DNA of 64,000 nucleotides from Candidatus Rifleibacterium amylolyticum (lineage in GTDB: Bacteria; Muiribacteriota; Ozemobacteria; Ozemobacterales; Ozemobacteraceae). The first letter of the stretch is position 1, and the number at the start of each line of letters is the position of its first letter. This document shows positions 19,258 through 27,529 of this stretch, one piece after another. A program made the translations under genes and the position numbers. The notes under the pieces were generated by a model. It was not told the DNA's origin. It saw only the letters and a program-made list of their open reading frames with translations, and made no database searches. The stretch is taken from the NCBI GenBank assembly GCA_009917695.1, contig JAACJG010000002.1, forward strand, positions 434,001-498,000, written 5' to 3'.

Positions 19258-19300
19258 AACACAGGAAATCCGCACGGCGGGTTTCCTGTGTTTCTTTTTT
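19258..19300 (+). terminator. Intrinsic terminator between gap and pgk
   Basis: AACACAGGAAA-CC pairs with GG-TTTCCTGTGTT, followed by a T-rich run. It may attenuate rather than fully stop transcription into pgk, for which I see no clear separate promoter. Confidence 0.75.
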
Positions 19301-19346
19301 GCTGTATAATGTCAAGCACAATCCCCTGTTAATGGAGGAACCTAAT

Positions 19347-20558
19347 ATGTTCAGAACGATCAGAGACATCGCCCTTTCCGGCCGCAAGGTTCTGGTGCGC
19401 GTTGACTTTAACGTGCCACTTGATGAGAACCGCAATATCACCGACGACACCCGTATCAGAATGGCGTTGCCAACCCTCAACCACATTCTCGACAATGGCG
19501 GCAGACTCGTGATAATGAGCCACCTTGGCCGCCCCAAAGGCGCCGTCGAACCCAAATATTCGCTTAAGCCCCTGGTAGCCCATTTAAGCAAGCTGCTCGG
19601 CAAACCCGTTCAATTTGCCGAAGACTGCATCGGCGAAAAGGCTGCAGCCGTCGTCAACAATCTCAAAAATGGCGAAGTCGCCATGCTCGAGAACCTGCGC
19701 TTCCATAAAGAAGAAGAAAAAAATGACGCGGCCTTTGCCAAAGCTCTGGCAGCTCTTGGCGACATCTTCGTCAGCGACGCATTCGGCACCGCGCACCGCG
19801 CCCACGCTTCAACTGCCGGCATCGCCGACACGCTTCCCGCCTACGCCGGCTTTCTGATGGAAAAAGAAATCAACTATCTCGGTAAAGTTACCACCTCACC
19901 AGATCGCCCGCTGGTAGCCATCATGGGTGGCGCCAAGGTCAGCGATAAAATTCTCGTTATCGAAAATCTGCTGGAAAAAGTTGACGCGCTGCTGATCGGC
20001 GGCGGCATGGCCTTCACCTTCCTCAAGGCACAGGGCCACAATATCGGCAAATCACTGTGCGAACACGACAAACTCGATCTCGCTCTGTCGCTGATTGAAA
20101 AGGCCAAAAACTCGGGACGCCGCATTCTGCTGCCGACCGATGTGGTTACCGCAGCCGAAATTAAGGAAGGCGTCGCGACTAAGACTGTTGATATCAGCAG
20201 TATTCCTGAAAACGAACTTGGCCTCGATATTGGCCCGAAAACCATTGAAGCCTTTGCGGCAGAACTCAAGACCGCCAAAACCGTTCTCTGGAACGGCCCG
20301 ATGGGCGTGTTTGAGACGAAGCCCTTCGATAACGGCACCCGCAAAATTGCTGAGCTGCTGACCGGACTCAATGCCACCACGGTCGTCGGCGGTGGCGACT
20401 CGGTTGCTGCAATCGAGCAGATGGGCGCAGCCGACAAGGTATCGCATGTTTCTACCGGCGGCGGTGCCTGCCTTGAGTTCCTTGAAGGCAAAGTTCTGCC
20501 CGGCATCGAAATATTCTCGCGTGACATCAAAGAAATGGCAGAAGGAGCCAAAGTATGA
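19347..20558 (+). CDS. pgk: Phosphoglycerate kinase
   Basis: Transfers phosphate from 1,3-bisphosphoglycerate to ADP in glycolysis. The 403 residues match the usual length and carry the signature VRVDFNVPL, the substrate-binding arginines in SHLGRPKG and RAHAST, and the nucleotide-site GGGDSVAA. The ATG at 19347 is preceded by GGAGG; an upstream in-frame extension to 19299 lies inside the terminator region and is rejected. It overlaps tpi by 4 bases (ATGA). Confidence 0.97.
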   Translation: MFRTIRDIALSGRKVLVRVDFNVPLDENRNITDDTRIRMALPTLNHILDNGGRLVIMSHLGRPKGAVEPKYSLKPLVAHLSKLLGKPVQFAEDCIGEKAAAVVNNLKNGEVAMLENLRFHKEEEKNDAAFAKALAALGDIFVSDAFGTAHRAHASTAGIADTLPAYAGFLMEKEINYLGKVTTSPDRPLVAIMGGAKVSDKILVIENLLEKVDALLIGGGMAFTFLKAQGHNIGKSLCEHDKLDLALSLIEKAKNSGRRILLPTDVVTAAEIKEGVATKTVDISSIPENELGLDIGPKTIEAFAAELKTAKTVLWNGPMGVFETKPFDNGTRKIAELLTGLNATTVVGGGDSVAAIEQMGAADKVSHVSTGGGACLEFLEGKVLPGIEIFSRDIKEMAEGAKV

Positions 20559-21307
20559 GCAGAAGACCTTTAATAGCCGCCAACTGGAAAATGCATAAAA
20601 CCAGTCAGGAGGCGAGAACCTTCATGGCTGAACTATTACCGAAAATCGCTGACCTCAAGGAAGTCGATGTTCTCGTCTGCCCGCCTTATACGCTGATTTC
20701 CACGGTAGATCAGAGTCGTGAAGGCAGCAAGGTGCTGCTTGGCGCCCAGAACATGCATCATGAGAGCAAAGGTGCTTTTACCGGCGAAGTCGCGCCGCAG
20801 ATGCTCAAGGATCTCAACTGCGAATTCGTTATTATCGGCCATTCAGAGCGCCGCTGGATCTTCGGTGAAACCGATGAGACCATCAACAAAAAGGTACATG
20901 CCGCTTTTGCCAATGGCCTGATTCCGGTTCTCTGTGTTGGCGAGAAACTTGACGAACGCGAAAAGAATCTTACCGACCAGATTATTCTCAACCAGATGGA
21001 AAAGAATCTAGCCGGGATTTCGGAAGATTACGTAAGCAGAATGGTAATCGCCTACGAACCGGTCTGGGCAATTGGCACTGGCAAAAATGCGACGACCAAA
21101 GACGCAAAAGACGCGATTGCACTGATCCGCGAATTCGTTCACAGCAAATTTGGCCAGGAAGTGGCCGACAAGATACGCATACTCTATGGCGGCTCAGTCA
21201 AGCCCGAGAATATCAAGACTTATATGGAACAGGACGGCATTGACGGCGCACTGGTTGGCGGAGCCAGCCTTGAAGCTGATTCATTTGCCAAACTGACCAG
21301 GTTCTGA
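20555..21307 (+). CDS. tpiA: Triosephosphate isomerase
   Basis: Interconverts glyceraldehyde 3-phosphate and dihydroxyacetone phosphate. The 250-residue TIM barrel has AANWKMHK (Lys), IGHSERR (His), the catalytic Glu in YEPVWAIGTG and the phosphate-binding LYGGSV. It is translationally coupled to pgk through the ATGA overlap and followed by a terminator, so gap/pgk/tpi form one glycolytic unit. Confidence 0.97.
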   Translation: MSRRPLIAANWKMHKTSQEARTFMAELLPKIADLKEVDVLVCPPYTLISTVDQSREGSKVLLGAQNMHHESKGAFTGEVAPQMLKDLNCEFVIIGHSERRWIFGETDETINKKVHAAFANGLIPVLCVGEKLDEREKNLTDQIILNQMEKNLAGISEDYVSRMVIAYEPVWAIGTGKNATTKDAKDAIALIREFVHSKFGQEVADKIRILYGGSVKPENIKTYMEQDGIDGALVGGASLEADSFAKLTRF

Positions 21308-21330
21308 CCTTAAAGAACTTCGCGCGAAAC

Positions 21331-21386
21331 AACCGTTTGCCAGTCGCGACCCGGCAACGATGTCGGGGCTGGCAGGCGGTTTTTTG
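21331..21386 (+). terminator. Intrinsic terminator after tpiA
   Basis: AACCGTTTGCCAG pairs with CTGGCAGGCGGTT with small mismatches, enclosing a second GC-rich hairpin, and is followed by T6. Confidence 0.75.
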
Positions 21387-21423
21387 CTGGCAATGAACTT
21401 GCTGCATCGGTTAAAATAACTGC

Positions 21424-23124
21424 ATGAGTATCGGCATAAGACTCAAAATCGCGTTAGGCTTTACCCTGCTGACCATAGTGGTTGTCTCGGCGGTTTCGTT
21501 CTGGGCCGCACAAAGCCTTGGCGTTTCGATCGACAGCTCAGACTACGACAAGCTCGAAAGCATGAAAAACAGTGTAATCAGTCAGCTGACACAAGCACAG
21601 CAGGATCTTGACCGCGTCGGCGAAGACACTGCCAGTGCCCTTATCGACATGGAATTTTTCGGACATGACGCTGATCAACAGCAGCGTCTGGCCGAAAAGA
21701 TAAAAACGTCGCTGAATATCGACTGGCTCGAAATTTTTCAGCAGGGCAAGCCAATTCTGCAGCCGTACAGTTCTTTTGTTCAGCCGGGTCTCAGTCGCTC
21801 CCGACTGCTGCGCCTCACTGGTTCCGGACCGTTTTCCTATCGCGGGTATCTGGTCACCGCGAGTCCAATTGGCGGCAACAGCAATGCGACTCTTTTTCTG
21901 GCTCGGCAACCTGAATTCAAGGGCATTCCTCTGCTGTGTATATTCGATGACACAGGCATACTCTATACCGACCGCTACCTGCCAGAAGCAGATTTTCTCA
22001 AGAAGCTGACTGTGGATAATGTAACCGATCAGATAATTATCGATAACGAGGTTTTCAGAATACGCGCTTTCAAGGAACCGGCCAGCGCATACTGGCTGCT
22101 GGTCGGTTATGCCGCGCAACGCGCAACCATCAGCCGTGCTGATATAGACCAGCTCATGCTGCGTCTGGCAATTCTTGAGGTGGTCGGACTTCTTATTCTC
22201 GGCTATTTTATCGGTCAGCGCATGTTTTCGCCATTGAATGCACTGCGCCATGGTATCGAGCAGGTAGCTGCCGGACATTGGAAAGAGATTCCGCTTAACG
22301 AAGCACCGATGAAAAACAGCGGCGACGAGATAGAAAACGTCGCCCACAGCTTCAACCACATGGTGCGCGAATTATCTCTGGCTCAGAACCGACTTATCGA
22401 AGTGCAGAAAGAACTCGCAACCAAGGAAAAAATGGCGGCACTCGGGCGATTTTCAGCAGGCATAGCGCATGAGATAAACAACCCGCTCGGTACCATACTG
22501 GTGACTGCCGGCATGCTCAAGGAGGCCGCCGCCAGCAATGGCAATATAGCGCCCGAAGAATTTGACGAAATAATTGAAGAAGTAAAGCGCTGCCGCGATA
22601 TCATCGCGACTCTGCGCACTTATACCGGCCGCATGCAGCCGGGTCTGGTGCGCATGAACTTCGCAGCATTTTTTAGTCAGATACGCTCACAGATGGCAGC
22701 TGTCGCCGAATTCAACGAGCTCGAGCTGGCATTTTCCTCAACCGTCAGCGAAGGTGATCTGCTGGTCGATGGCAAGGCCATGCATCAGGTCTTTTACAAC
22801 CTGATCAGAAACGCTGGCGAAGCGATGAGCGATCAGCAGACCCGGTGCGTGAATATTGCCGCGGCGTTAGAATCAGACCATTTTACGATCAGGGTACAGG
22901 ATACCGGTCCTGGCTTTCAGTGCCTGCCCGAACACATTTTCGAGCCACTGTTCACGACCAAAGCACAGGGAACCGGCCTGGGACTGGTAATCTGCCAGGC
23001 GATCATCGATGGCCATCATGGCACAATCGAAGCGCGCCGAATCGATAACCGCATTACCGAATTCTGCATAAGCCTGCCCATAGCACAGCCAGAAGATGAC
23101 AAAACAGGAGAAGATCGCAGATGA
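21424..23124 (+). CDS. Sensor histidine kinase (HAMP, HisKA, HATPase)
   Basis: A two-helix membrane kinase. Helix 1 is at about residues 8-30, an extracytoplasmic sensor of ~210 residues follows, and helix 2 is at about 245-265. Then come a HAMP linker, a dimerisation domain with the phosphoryl His349 in AHEINNPLG, and an ATPase with NLIRNAGEAM, DTGPGF and TGLGL. The sensor has no motif I recognise. No ribosome binding site precedes the ATG. It overlaps the response-regulator gene by 4 bases, so the two form a cognate pair. Confidence 0.93.
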   Translation: MSIGIRLKIALGFTLLTIVVVSAVSFWAAQSLGVSIDSSDYDKLESMKNSVISQLTQAQQDLDRVGEDTASALIDMEFFGHDADQQQRLAEKIKTSLNIDWLEIFQQGKPILQPYSSFVQPGLSRSRLLRLTGSGPFSYRGYLVTASPIGGNSNATLFLARQPEFKGIPLLCIFDDTGILYTDRYLPEADFLKKLTVDNVTDQIIIDNEVFRIRAFKEPASAYWLLVGYAAQRATISRADIDQLMLRLAILEVVGLLILGYFIGQRMFSPLNALRHGIEQVAAGHWKEIPLNEAPMKNSGDEIENVAHSFNHMVRELSLAQNRLIEVQKELATKEKMAALGRFSAGIAHEINNPLGTILVTAGMLKEAAASNGNIAPEEFDEIIEEVKRCRDIIATLRTYTGRMQPGLVRMNFAAFFSQIRSQMAAVAEFNELELAFSSTVSEGDLLVDGKAMHQVFYNLIRNAGEAMSDQQTRCVNIAAALESDHFTIRVQDTGPGFQCLPEHIFEPLFTTKAQGTGLGLVICQAIIDGHHGTIEARRIDNRITEFCISLPIAQPEDDKTGEDRR

Positions 23125-24455
23125 AAAGCCGCATAGTAGTAATAGATGACGAAGTAAAGTTGCTCAAAGCCCTGAAAAAAGCACTCGAGCTTGAAGGATT
23201 CGAAGTCTACGACTTCAGTGACCCGACCAGCGGCCTTGATTTCATAACCAGACGCGACGTCGATCTGGTCATTTCCGACATCCGCATGAGCGGCATGTCT
23301 GGTATAGAGCTGCTCGGCCGCATCAAGCAACTCAAACCCGATCTCAGCTGTATTCTCATGACTGCTTTTTCATCGGTAGAAACCGCGATTACCGCAATAA
23401 AACTTGGCGCCAGCGACTATCTGCTCAAGCCCTTCGAACTGGTCGATTTCAAGAATGCCGTTAACCAGGTGTTAAAAAACCGCAACCTTTCTCAGACCGT
23501 CAGCGGCGATAAGGAGCTGATAGGACATTCAGAAGTGATGCGTCAGATACACAAAATAGTCGACAGCATTTCTGACACCAGCAGCACCGTGCTGATTTAC
23601 GGCGAAAGCGGCACTGGCAAGGAACTCATCGCGCGCTCCATTCATGACAGCTCAAAGCGGCGCGATATGCCTTTTGTTGCAGTTAATTGCAGCGCCATTC
23701 CTGAACAGCTTTTCGAGAGCGAAATGTTTGGCCACAAAAAAGGCAGTTTTACCAATGCCTACACCGATAAAACCGGCCTGTTCAAAGAGGCTGAGGGCGG
23801 CACTCTTTTTCTCGACGAAATCGGAGATCTGCCGCTGTCGGGGCAGGCAAAGCTGCTGCGCGTTCTTCAGGATGGAATTTACAAGCAGGTTGGCTCAACG
23901 CAACAGCTCAAATCTGATGTGCGCATAATTGCAGCGACCAACAAAACTCTGCGCAAAGAGGTAGCTGCCGGCAATTTTCGCGAGGACCTGCTATACCGTA
24001 TAAATGTCGTTGAAATCGAACTCCCGCCGCTACGCCAAAGACGTGACGACATTCGGGAACTCAGCGAGTTTTTCATCAAATATTACTCAGAACGCCACAA
24101 CCGCAAAATTACAGGCGGCAGTGCCGATTTTTTCGAAGCTTTGCGAAATTATGAGTGGCCGGGCAATATACGACAGCTCGAAAACTGCATAGAACGCGCT
24201 GTCATACTTAAACGCAGCGGAGAACTGACCGCAGCGGACCTCAACCTGCCCGATGCCGAAAATATAGACAACATCGTGCAGATAGACAGCTCACAACCTC
24301 TCGCCGAAACGATCAACCGTATCGAAGAAAACATAATATTACAGGCTCTGCATGCTGCCGACTGGAACTATTCCCGCGCGGCGGCGACACTCGGACTGAC
24401 CCGACAAAGCCTGCATTACAAACTAAAAAAATATGGAATCAGCAAGGATCAGTAA
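23121..24455 (+). CDS. NtrC-family response regulator with altered GAFTGA loop
   Basis: An activator with a receiver domain (phospho-Asp53, Lys103), an AAA+ domain (Walker A GESGTGKE at 161-168, Walker B FLDEIGD at 230-236) and a C-terminal Fis-type helix-turn-helix ending WNYSRAAATLGLTRQSLHYKLKK-like. NtrC proteins remodel sigma54 RNA polymerase through loop L1, normally GAFTGA. Here residues 208-213 read GSFTNA, so the contact with sigma54 may be changed or lost. It is coupled to the kinase before it and overlaps the next gene by 23 bases. Confidence 0.93.
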   Translation: MKSRIVVIDDEVKLLKALKKALELEGFEVYDFSDPTSGLDFITRRDVDLVISDIRMSGMSGIELLGRIKQLKPDLSCILMTAFSSVETAITAIKLGASDYLLKPFELVDFKNAVNQVLKNRNLSQTVSGDKELIGHSEVMRQIHKIVDSISDTSSTVLIYGESGTGKELIARSIHDSSKRRDMPFVAVNCSAIPEQLFESEMFGHKKGSFTNAYTDKTGLFKEAEGGTLFLDEIGDLPLSGQAKLLRVLQDGIYKQVGSTQQLKSDVRIIAATNKTLRKEVAAGNFREDLLYRINVVEIELPPLRQRRDDIRELSEFFIKYYSERHNRKITGGSADFFEALRNYEWPGNIRQLENCIERAVILKRSGELTAADLNLPDAENIDNIVQIDSSQPLAETINRIEENIILQALHAADWNYSRAAATLGLTRQSLHYKLKKYGISKDQ

Positions 24456-25758
24456 ACACACAGACCTGCAACGCCCCGGCATTAGCGCGCGCACACGCTG
24501 CATGCTGATTTGCTTTATCTGCGTTCTGTCTGTTCTACCACACAGCGCTCTGCCGCTGAGTGCCCACGCCGAAATTTCAGACATATTTGGCAACCCTGTT
24601 TACGAAATGATTAGCGAAGGCGATGACTTGACCATGCGCTTCAAACAAAGCTGGTCTTTCGACAGCATCGATCTTCCAGCTGCGTCACAGGCTCTATGGG
24701 GAGACAACACCCTGTGCCGGGCAGCAGTAATTACAATAGCAGGCCGCGGCTTTATTTCACACCTCAGTGACGATAAAAAACGACTCAGATTCAACCTCTA
24801 TGGCGCTACCGGTAGCCAGCTGCAAATCAAGCCCATTTTCAAAACAGCTGGTATCGGTCAGTCCGGAACTCCTCCCTTGTTTGTAGCCACTCCCGCCCGC
24901 ATCAGACAACTTGAAGACGAACTCAAGGACCTGGCAGAGTCAGTATTGAGTTTTCAGAAACGCAACAGCTGCTTTTCATGCCATACAGCCTTACCGCTGG
25001 CAATAACCTGTAAAGTAGCGGCCGCGTCTGGGTTGCGTATTCCCGATACAACCCTCAGTCAAATCGGCGGCGAGATTGCTGAAATGCAGGAATATGATGG
25101 AACTTACCATTTCCCCCAGCATCCAGATTATGGGGTAATTTCACCGACTCTCTGTGCCGGCACAATAATGGCCATTATCAGCGACTTTTCCAGCCAATAT
25201 CTCGAAAATTTACATAAGATAAGGCAGTTGCTGCCTGAATGGCGTGACGACGACGGGTTGCTCAAGTCCGATTTTTATTTCAGACCGCTTTTTATCGGGC
25301 ATAAGACGAACATGCTTTTTGAAGCGATAATCCTGCAAACGCTCTACCTTTACAGCGCCTCAGATGACCCCGAAGTGTTCGACGACAGCCTGCGTCAGCG
25401 CCTGAACCAGCTGCGCCGGGCCGCAGCCTTTGACCCGGCTGAACCGATTCATCGCCAGATTCTGCTGATGGCCGGAACGCCTGTGCTTTTCCAGTTTTCA
25501 TCGACAGAGAGGCCGCTGATAGTAAAACAGCTGCTGCAGCTGTTGAAAAACGAACCCGAAGGCGAACGCGCTGATATAAGAGCGCTGGCTTTATATCTGC
25601 TGAGTAGATTCAGCCTGGAAGTGCCTGCTAATCAACTGCAAAGGAAACCACTGCAGAACCTCGGAGACCGAATCTGGGCGTGTTTTGAACAGATTGTGAT
25701 TTCTCTGCCAACAAGCGCAAAGAATATGCAGCAAACTGCCGATAATATGGAACAATGA
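24433..25758 (+). CDS. Secreted protein with CxxCH heme-binding motif
   Basis: A 441-residue exported protein: the basic N-terminus is followed by a hydrophobic stretch ending in SAHA, a likely signal peptidase site. About residue 180 it has NSCFSCHTALPLA, a c-type-heme CxxCH motif followed by Leu-Pro as in some periplasmic proteins with an alpha/alpha-barrel (prenyltransferase-like) fold. Much of the C-terminal half is helical. I do not recognise the family and heme binding is inferred from one motif. The ATG at 24433 lies inside the regulator gene; a later ATG at 24502 is possible. Its stop overlaps the deacetylase gene by ATGA. Confidence 0.7.
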   Translation: MESARISKHTDLQRPGISARTRCMLICFICVLSVLPHSALPLSAHAEISDIFGNPVYEMISEGDDLTMRFKQSWSFDSIDLPAASQALWGDNTLCRAAVITIAGRGFISHLSDDKKRLRFNLYGATGSQLQIKPIFKTAGIGQSGTPPLFVATPARIRQLEDELKDLAESVLSFQKRNSCFSCHTALPLAITCKVAAASGLRIPDTTLSQIGGEIAEMQEYDGTYHFPQHPDYGVISPTLCAGTIMAIISDFSSQYLENLHKIRQLLPEWRDDDGLLKSDFYFRPLFIGHKTNMLFEAIILQTLYLYSASDDPEVFDDSLRQRLNQLRRAAAFDPAEPIHRQILLMAGTPVLFQFSSTERPLIVKQLLQLLKNEPEGERADIRALALYLLSRFSLEVPANQLQRKPLQNLGDRIWACFEQIVISLPTSAKNMQQTADNMEQ

Positions 25759-27107
25759 AACTGTTAGTGACCAGACTATTTCTGTCAGCGGCAAGATTGT
25801 GGCTGATAGTGTTTCTGTTTATGGGCTCAATAAATGGCCCGGTCCGGCTTTGCGCGCAGGATTTCGGCAGCGCCAGTCCTCCCGACCTGATGAAGGACTT
25901 TGAAGCTCTACGCCAGCGCATAAGACAAAACCCGCGCGATATTGCGGCACTCAATTCACTCGGCATAATATACGCTCAGGCCGGCAAACTCGATGATGCC
26001 ACCCGCCTCTGGCGTTATGCTCTTAACATCGATCCCAACTATATCCACCTTTACAATAACCTTGGGTCTGCACTCAAACAGGCCGGCCGCAAAGAAGAAG
26101 CACGCCTGATTTTCCGAACAGGCCTGACCCGGTCTTCGTCATACTGGATCTACTACAACCTCGGACTGCTCGAAAAAGAAGAACGCAATCTGCCAGCCGC
26201 TGCCAACTGCTTCAAACTGTGCTTACAGCAACAACCAGGCTTTGAACCAGCGCTCAGACAACTTGCCGATCTCGGCTACCATGTGCAACTACCTCCGACG
26301 CAACCGGTCAGACCACTGACTCTTGGCAGTTACAAGCCGCCGGTCGAGACTGGCAACATTGATTTTTATCCGATGCTGCCAGGCGGCAACACTGAACAGG
26401 GCAATGGGCGAACCTACAGCTCAGGTTCTACATATGCTTCCAGATCAGAACGCACCGCACCCGCTGTATTCACACCGCTCAGCCTGGCTGACTGCGACAA
26501 AATTATCAAAGAATTCAAGACTGCGCCGCAAGACCGTTATATCGCGCTCACCTTCGATGACGGCCCGCACCATTCCTATTCTAGAGAGATTCTCGACATC
26601 CTCAGACGTGAAGGAGCGAAAGCGACATTTTTTGTAGTCGGCAGCCGCGCTGAAACTTATCCAGACATAGTAGCCCGCATGGCTGCCGAAGGGCATGATG
26701 TCGGCAATCACACCTGGGAACATCGTGGTCTTGGCAAAAGCAGCAGTGCTGAAGGCCTGCAAAGCCTGCGACGAACCAACGAGCTGATCAGTGGCATCAC
26801 CGGCAAACCCTGCCTGATCGTCAGACCGCCCTTTGGTCAGACCAATCAGAAAGTGCGAGAGCTCATTCATGGCCAGGGCTGGCACGAAATCATGTGGGAT
26901 TCTGACAGCCGCGACTGGGAAAATAAGAACCCCGACCGCATACTCTACCGCGTCATGCGCTCAGTAAGCCCTGGCAGCATAGTGCTTTTTCACGATATTC
27001 ACCCCGGCGCTGCCCAGATGCTGCCAACCCTGATCAGGGCTTTCAAAAACAACGGATATCGCTTCATCACAATTTCTGAACTCATCGCCATCAGCAACGC
27101 CAGCTGA
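25755..27107 (+). CDS. TPR-polysaccharide deacetylase fusion, exported
   Basis: A signal peptide (first ~35 residues) is followed by three or so TPR repeats (about 45-170), a Pro/Ser-rich linker, and a carbohydrate esterase 4 domain (about 250-450). The deacetylase has TFDDGPH (catalytic Asp and metal Asp), HTWEH (metal His pair) and RPPFG, and so should remove acetyl groups from an N-acetylated polysaccharide such as peptidoglycan or an exopolysaccharide. It ends a four-gene overlapping run with the kinase and regulator, which suggests envelope or capsule control. Confidence 0.9.
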   Translation: MKLLVTRLFLSAARLWLIVFLFMGSINGPVRLCAQDFGSASPPDLMKDFEALRQRIRQNPRDIAALNSLGIIYAQAGKLDDATRLWRYALNIDPNYIHLYNNLGSALKQAGRKEEARLIFRTGLTRSSSYWIYYNLGLLEKEERNLPAAANCFKLCLQQQPGFEPALRQLADLGYHVQLPPTQPVRPLTLGSYKPPVETGNIDFYPMLPGGNTEQGNGRTYSSGSTYASRSERTAPAVFTPLSLADCDKIIKEFKTAPQDRYIALTFDDGPHHSYSREILDILRREGAKATFFVVGSRAETYPDIVARMAAEGHDVGNHTWEHRGLGKSSSAEGLQSLRRTNELISGITGKPCLIVRPPFGQTNQKVRELIHGQGWHEIMWDSDSRDWENKNPDRILYRVMRSVSPGSIVLFHDIHPGAAQMLPTLIRAFKNNGYRFITISELIAISNAS

Positions 27108-27130
27108 ACCTGCTGCCAGAAGCCATCCGC

Positions 27131-27180
27131 AGATTACCCCGATTACACCGAATATTCGATTACGATTACGCGCACGAGCA
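27131..27180. repeat. Degenerate (GATTAC)n-GCGCACGAGCA tract
   Basis: GATTAC occurs four times, with degenerate spacing for the first two, then CGCACGAGCA. It is the same type of tract as at 58154-58177 and 63721-63753. It lies in the 203-bp gap between the deacetylase and a small membrane protein. The rest of the gap is C/T-rich and shows no gene. Confidence 0.6.
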
Positions 27181-27310
27181 AAATTTTACAATCAGCGCAA
27201 TCTACGAAAGCCTCTTCTCTCTATGCTCTTCTTTGTGGCTCTGCGCCTTTGCGCGAGCTTCTCTTAACTTCTTCTTTACAAATGCGCGAAGAATTACTTA
27301 TGCTAAGCGC

Positions 27311-27529
27311 ATGTGGATCGTAATACTCAACTTCTGCCTGTTCCTGCTGCTGCTTGGGTTCTTTTTTTACGGCATCAGACAGTGGACAAACCTGATCAGC
27401 GAGCCTGAAGAAGAGACAAAAAATGTCATCATCGACGGCCGTAACCTGCGACTGCCGTTGTGGATACTGATCGCTGGACTTGGCGCAGTATCGCTTCTCA
27501 AGGACATCATCAGCTGGCTCGGATACTAA
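27311..27529 (+). CDS. Small two-helix membrane protein
   Basis: A 72-residue protein with an N-terminal hydrophobic helix (residues 3-22), a polar middle with EPEEETKN, and a second helix at about 50-70. I do not recognise it. The ATG at 27311 is chosen because residues upstream in the frame are not protein-like; no clear ribosome binding site is present. It ends convergently with the transporter gene, overlapping by 4 bases. Confidence 0.5.
   Translation: MWIVILNFCLFLLLLGFFFYGIRQWTNLISEPEEETKNVIIDGRNLRLPLWILIAGLGAVSLLKDIISWLGY

Noticed and set aside
21412-21417. TAAAAT before the histidine kinase start
   Set aside because: Only 7 bases before the ATG and no fitting -35.
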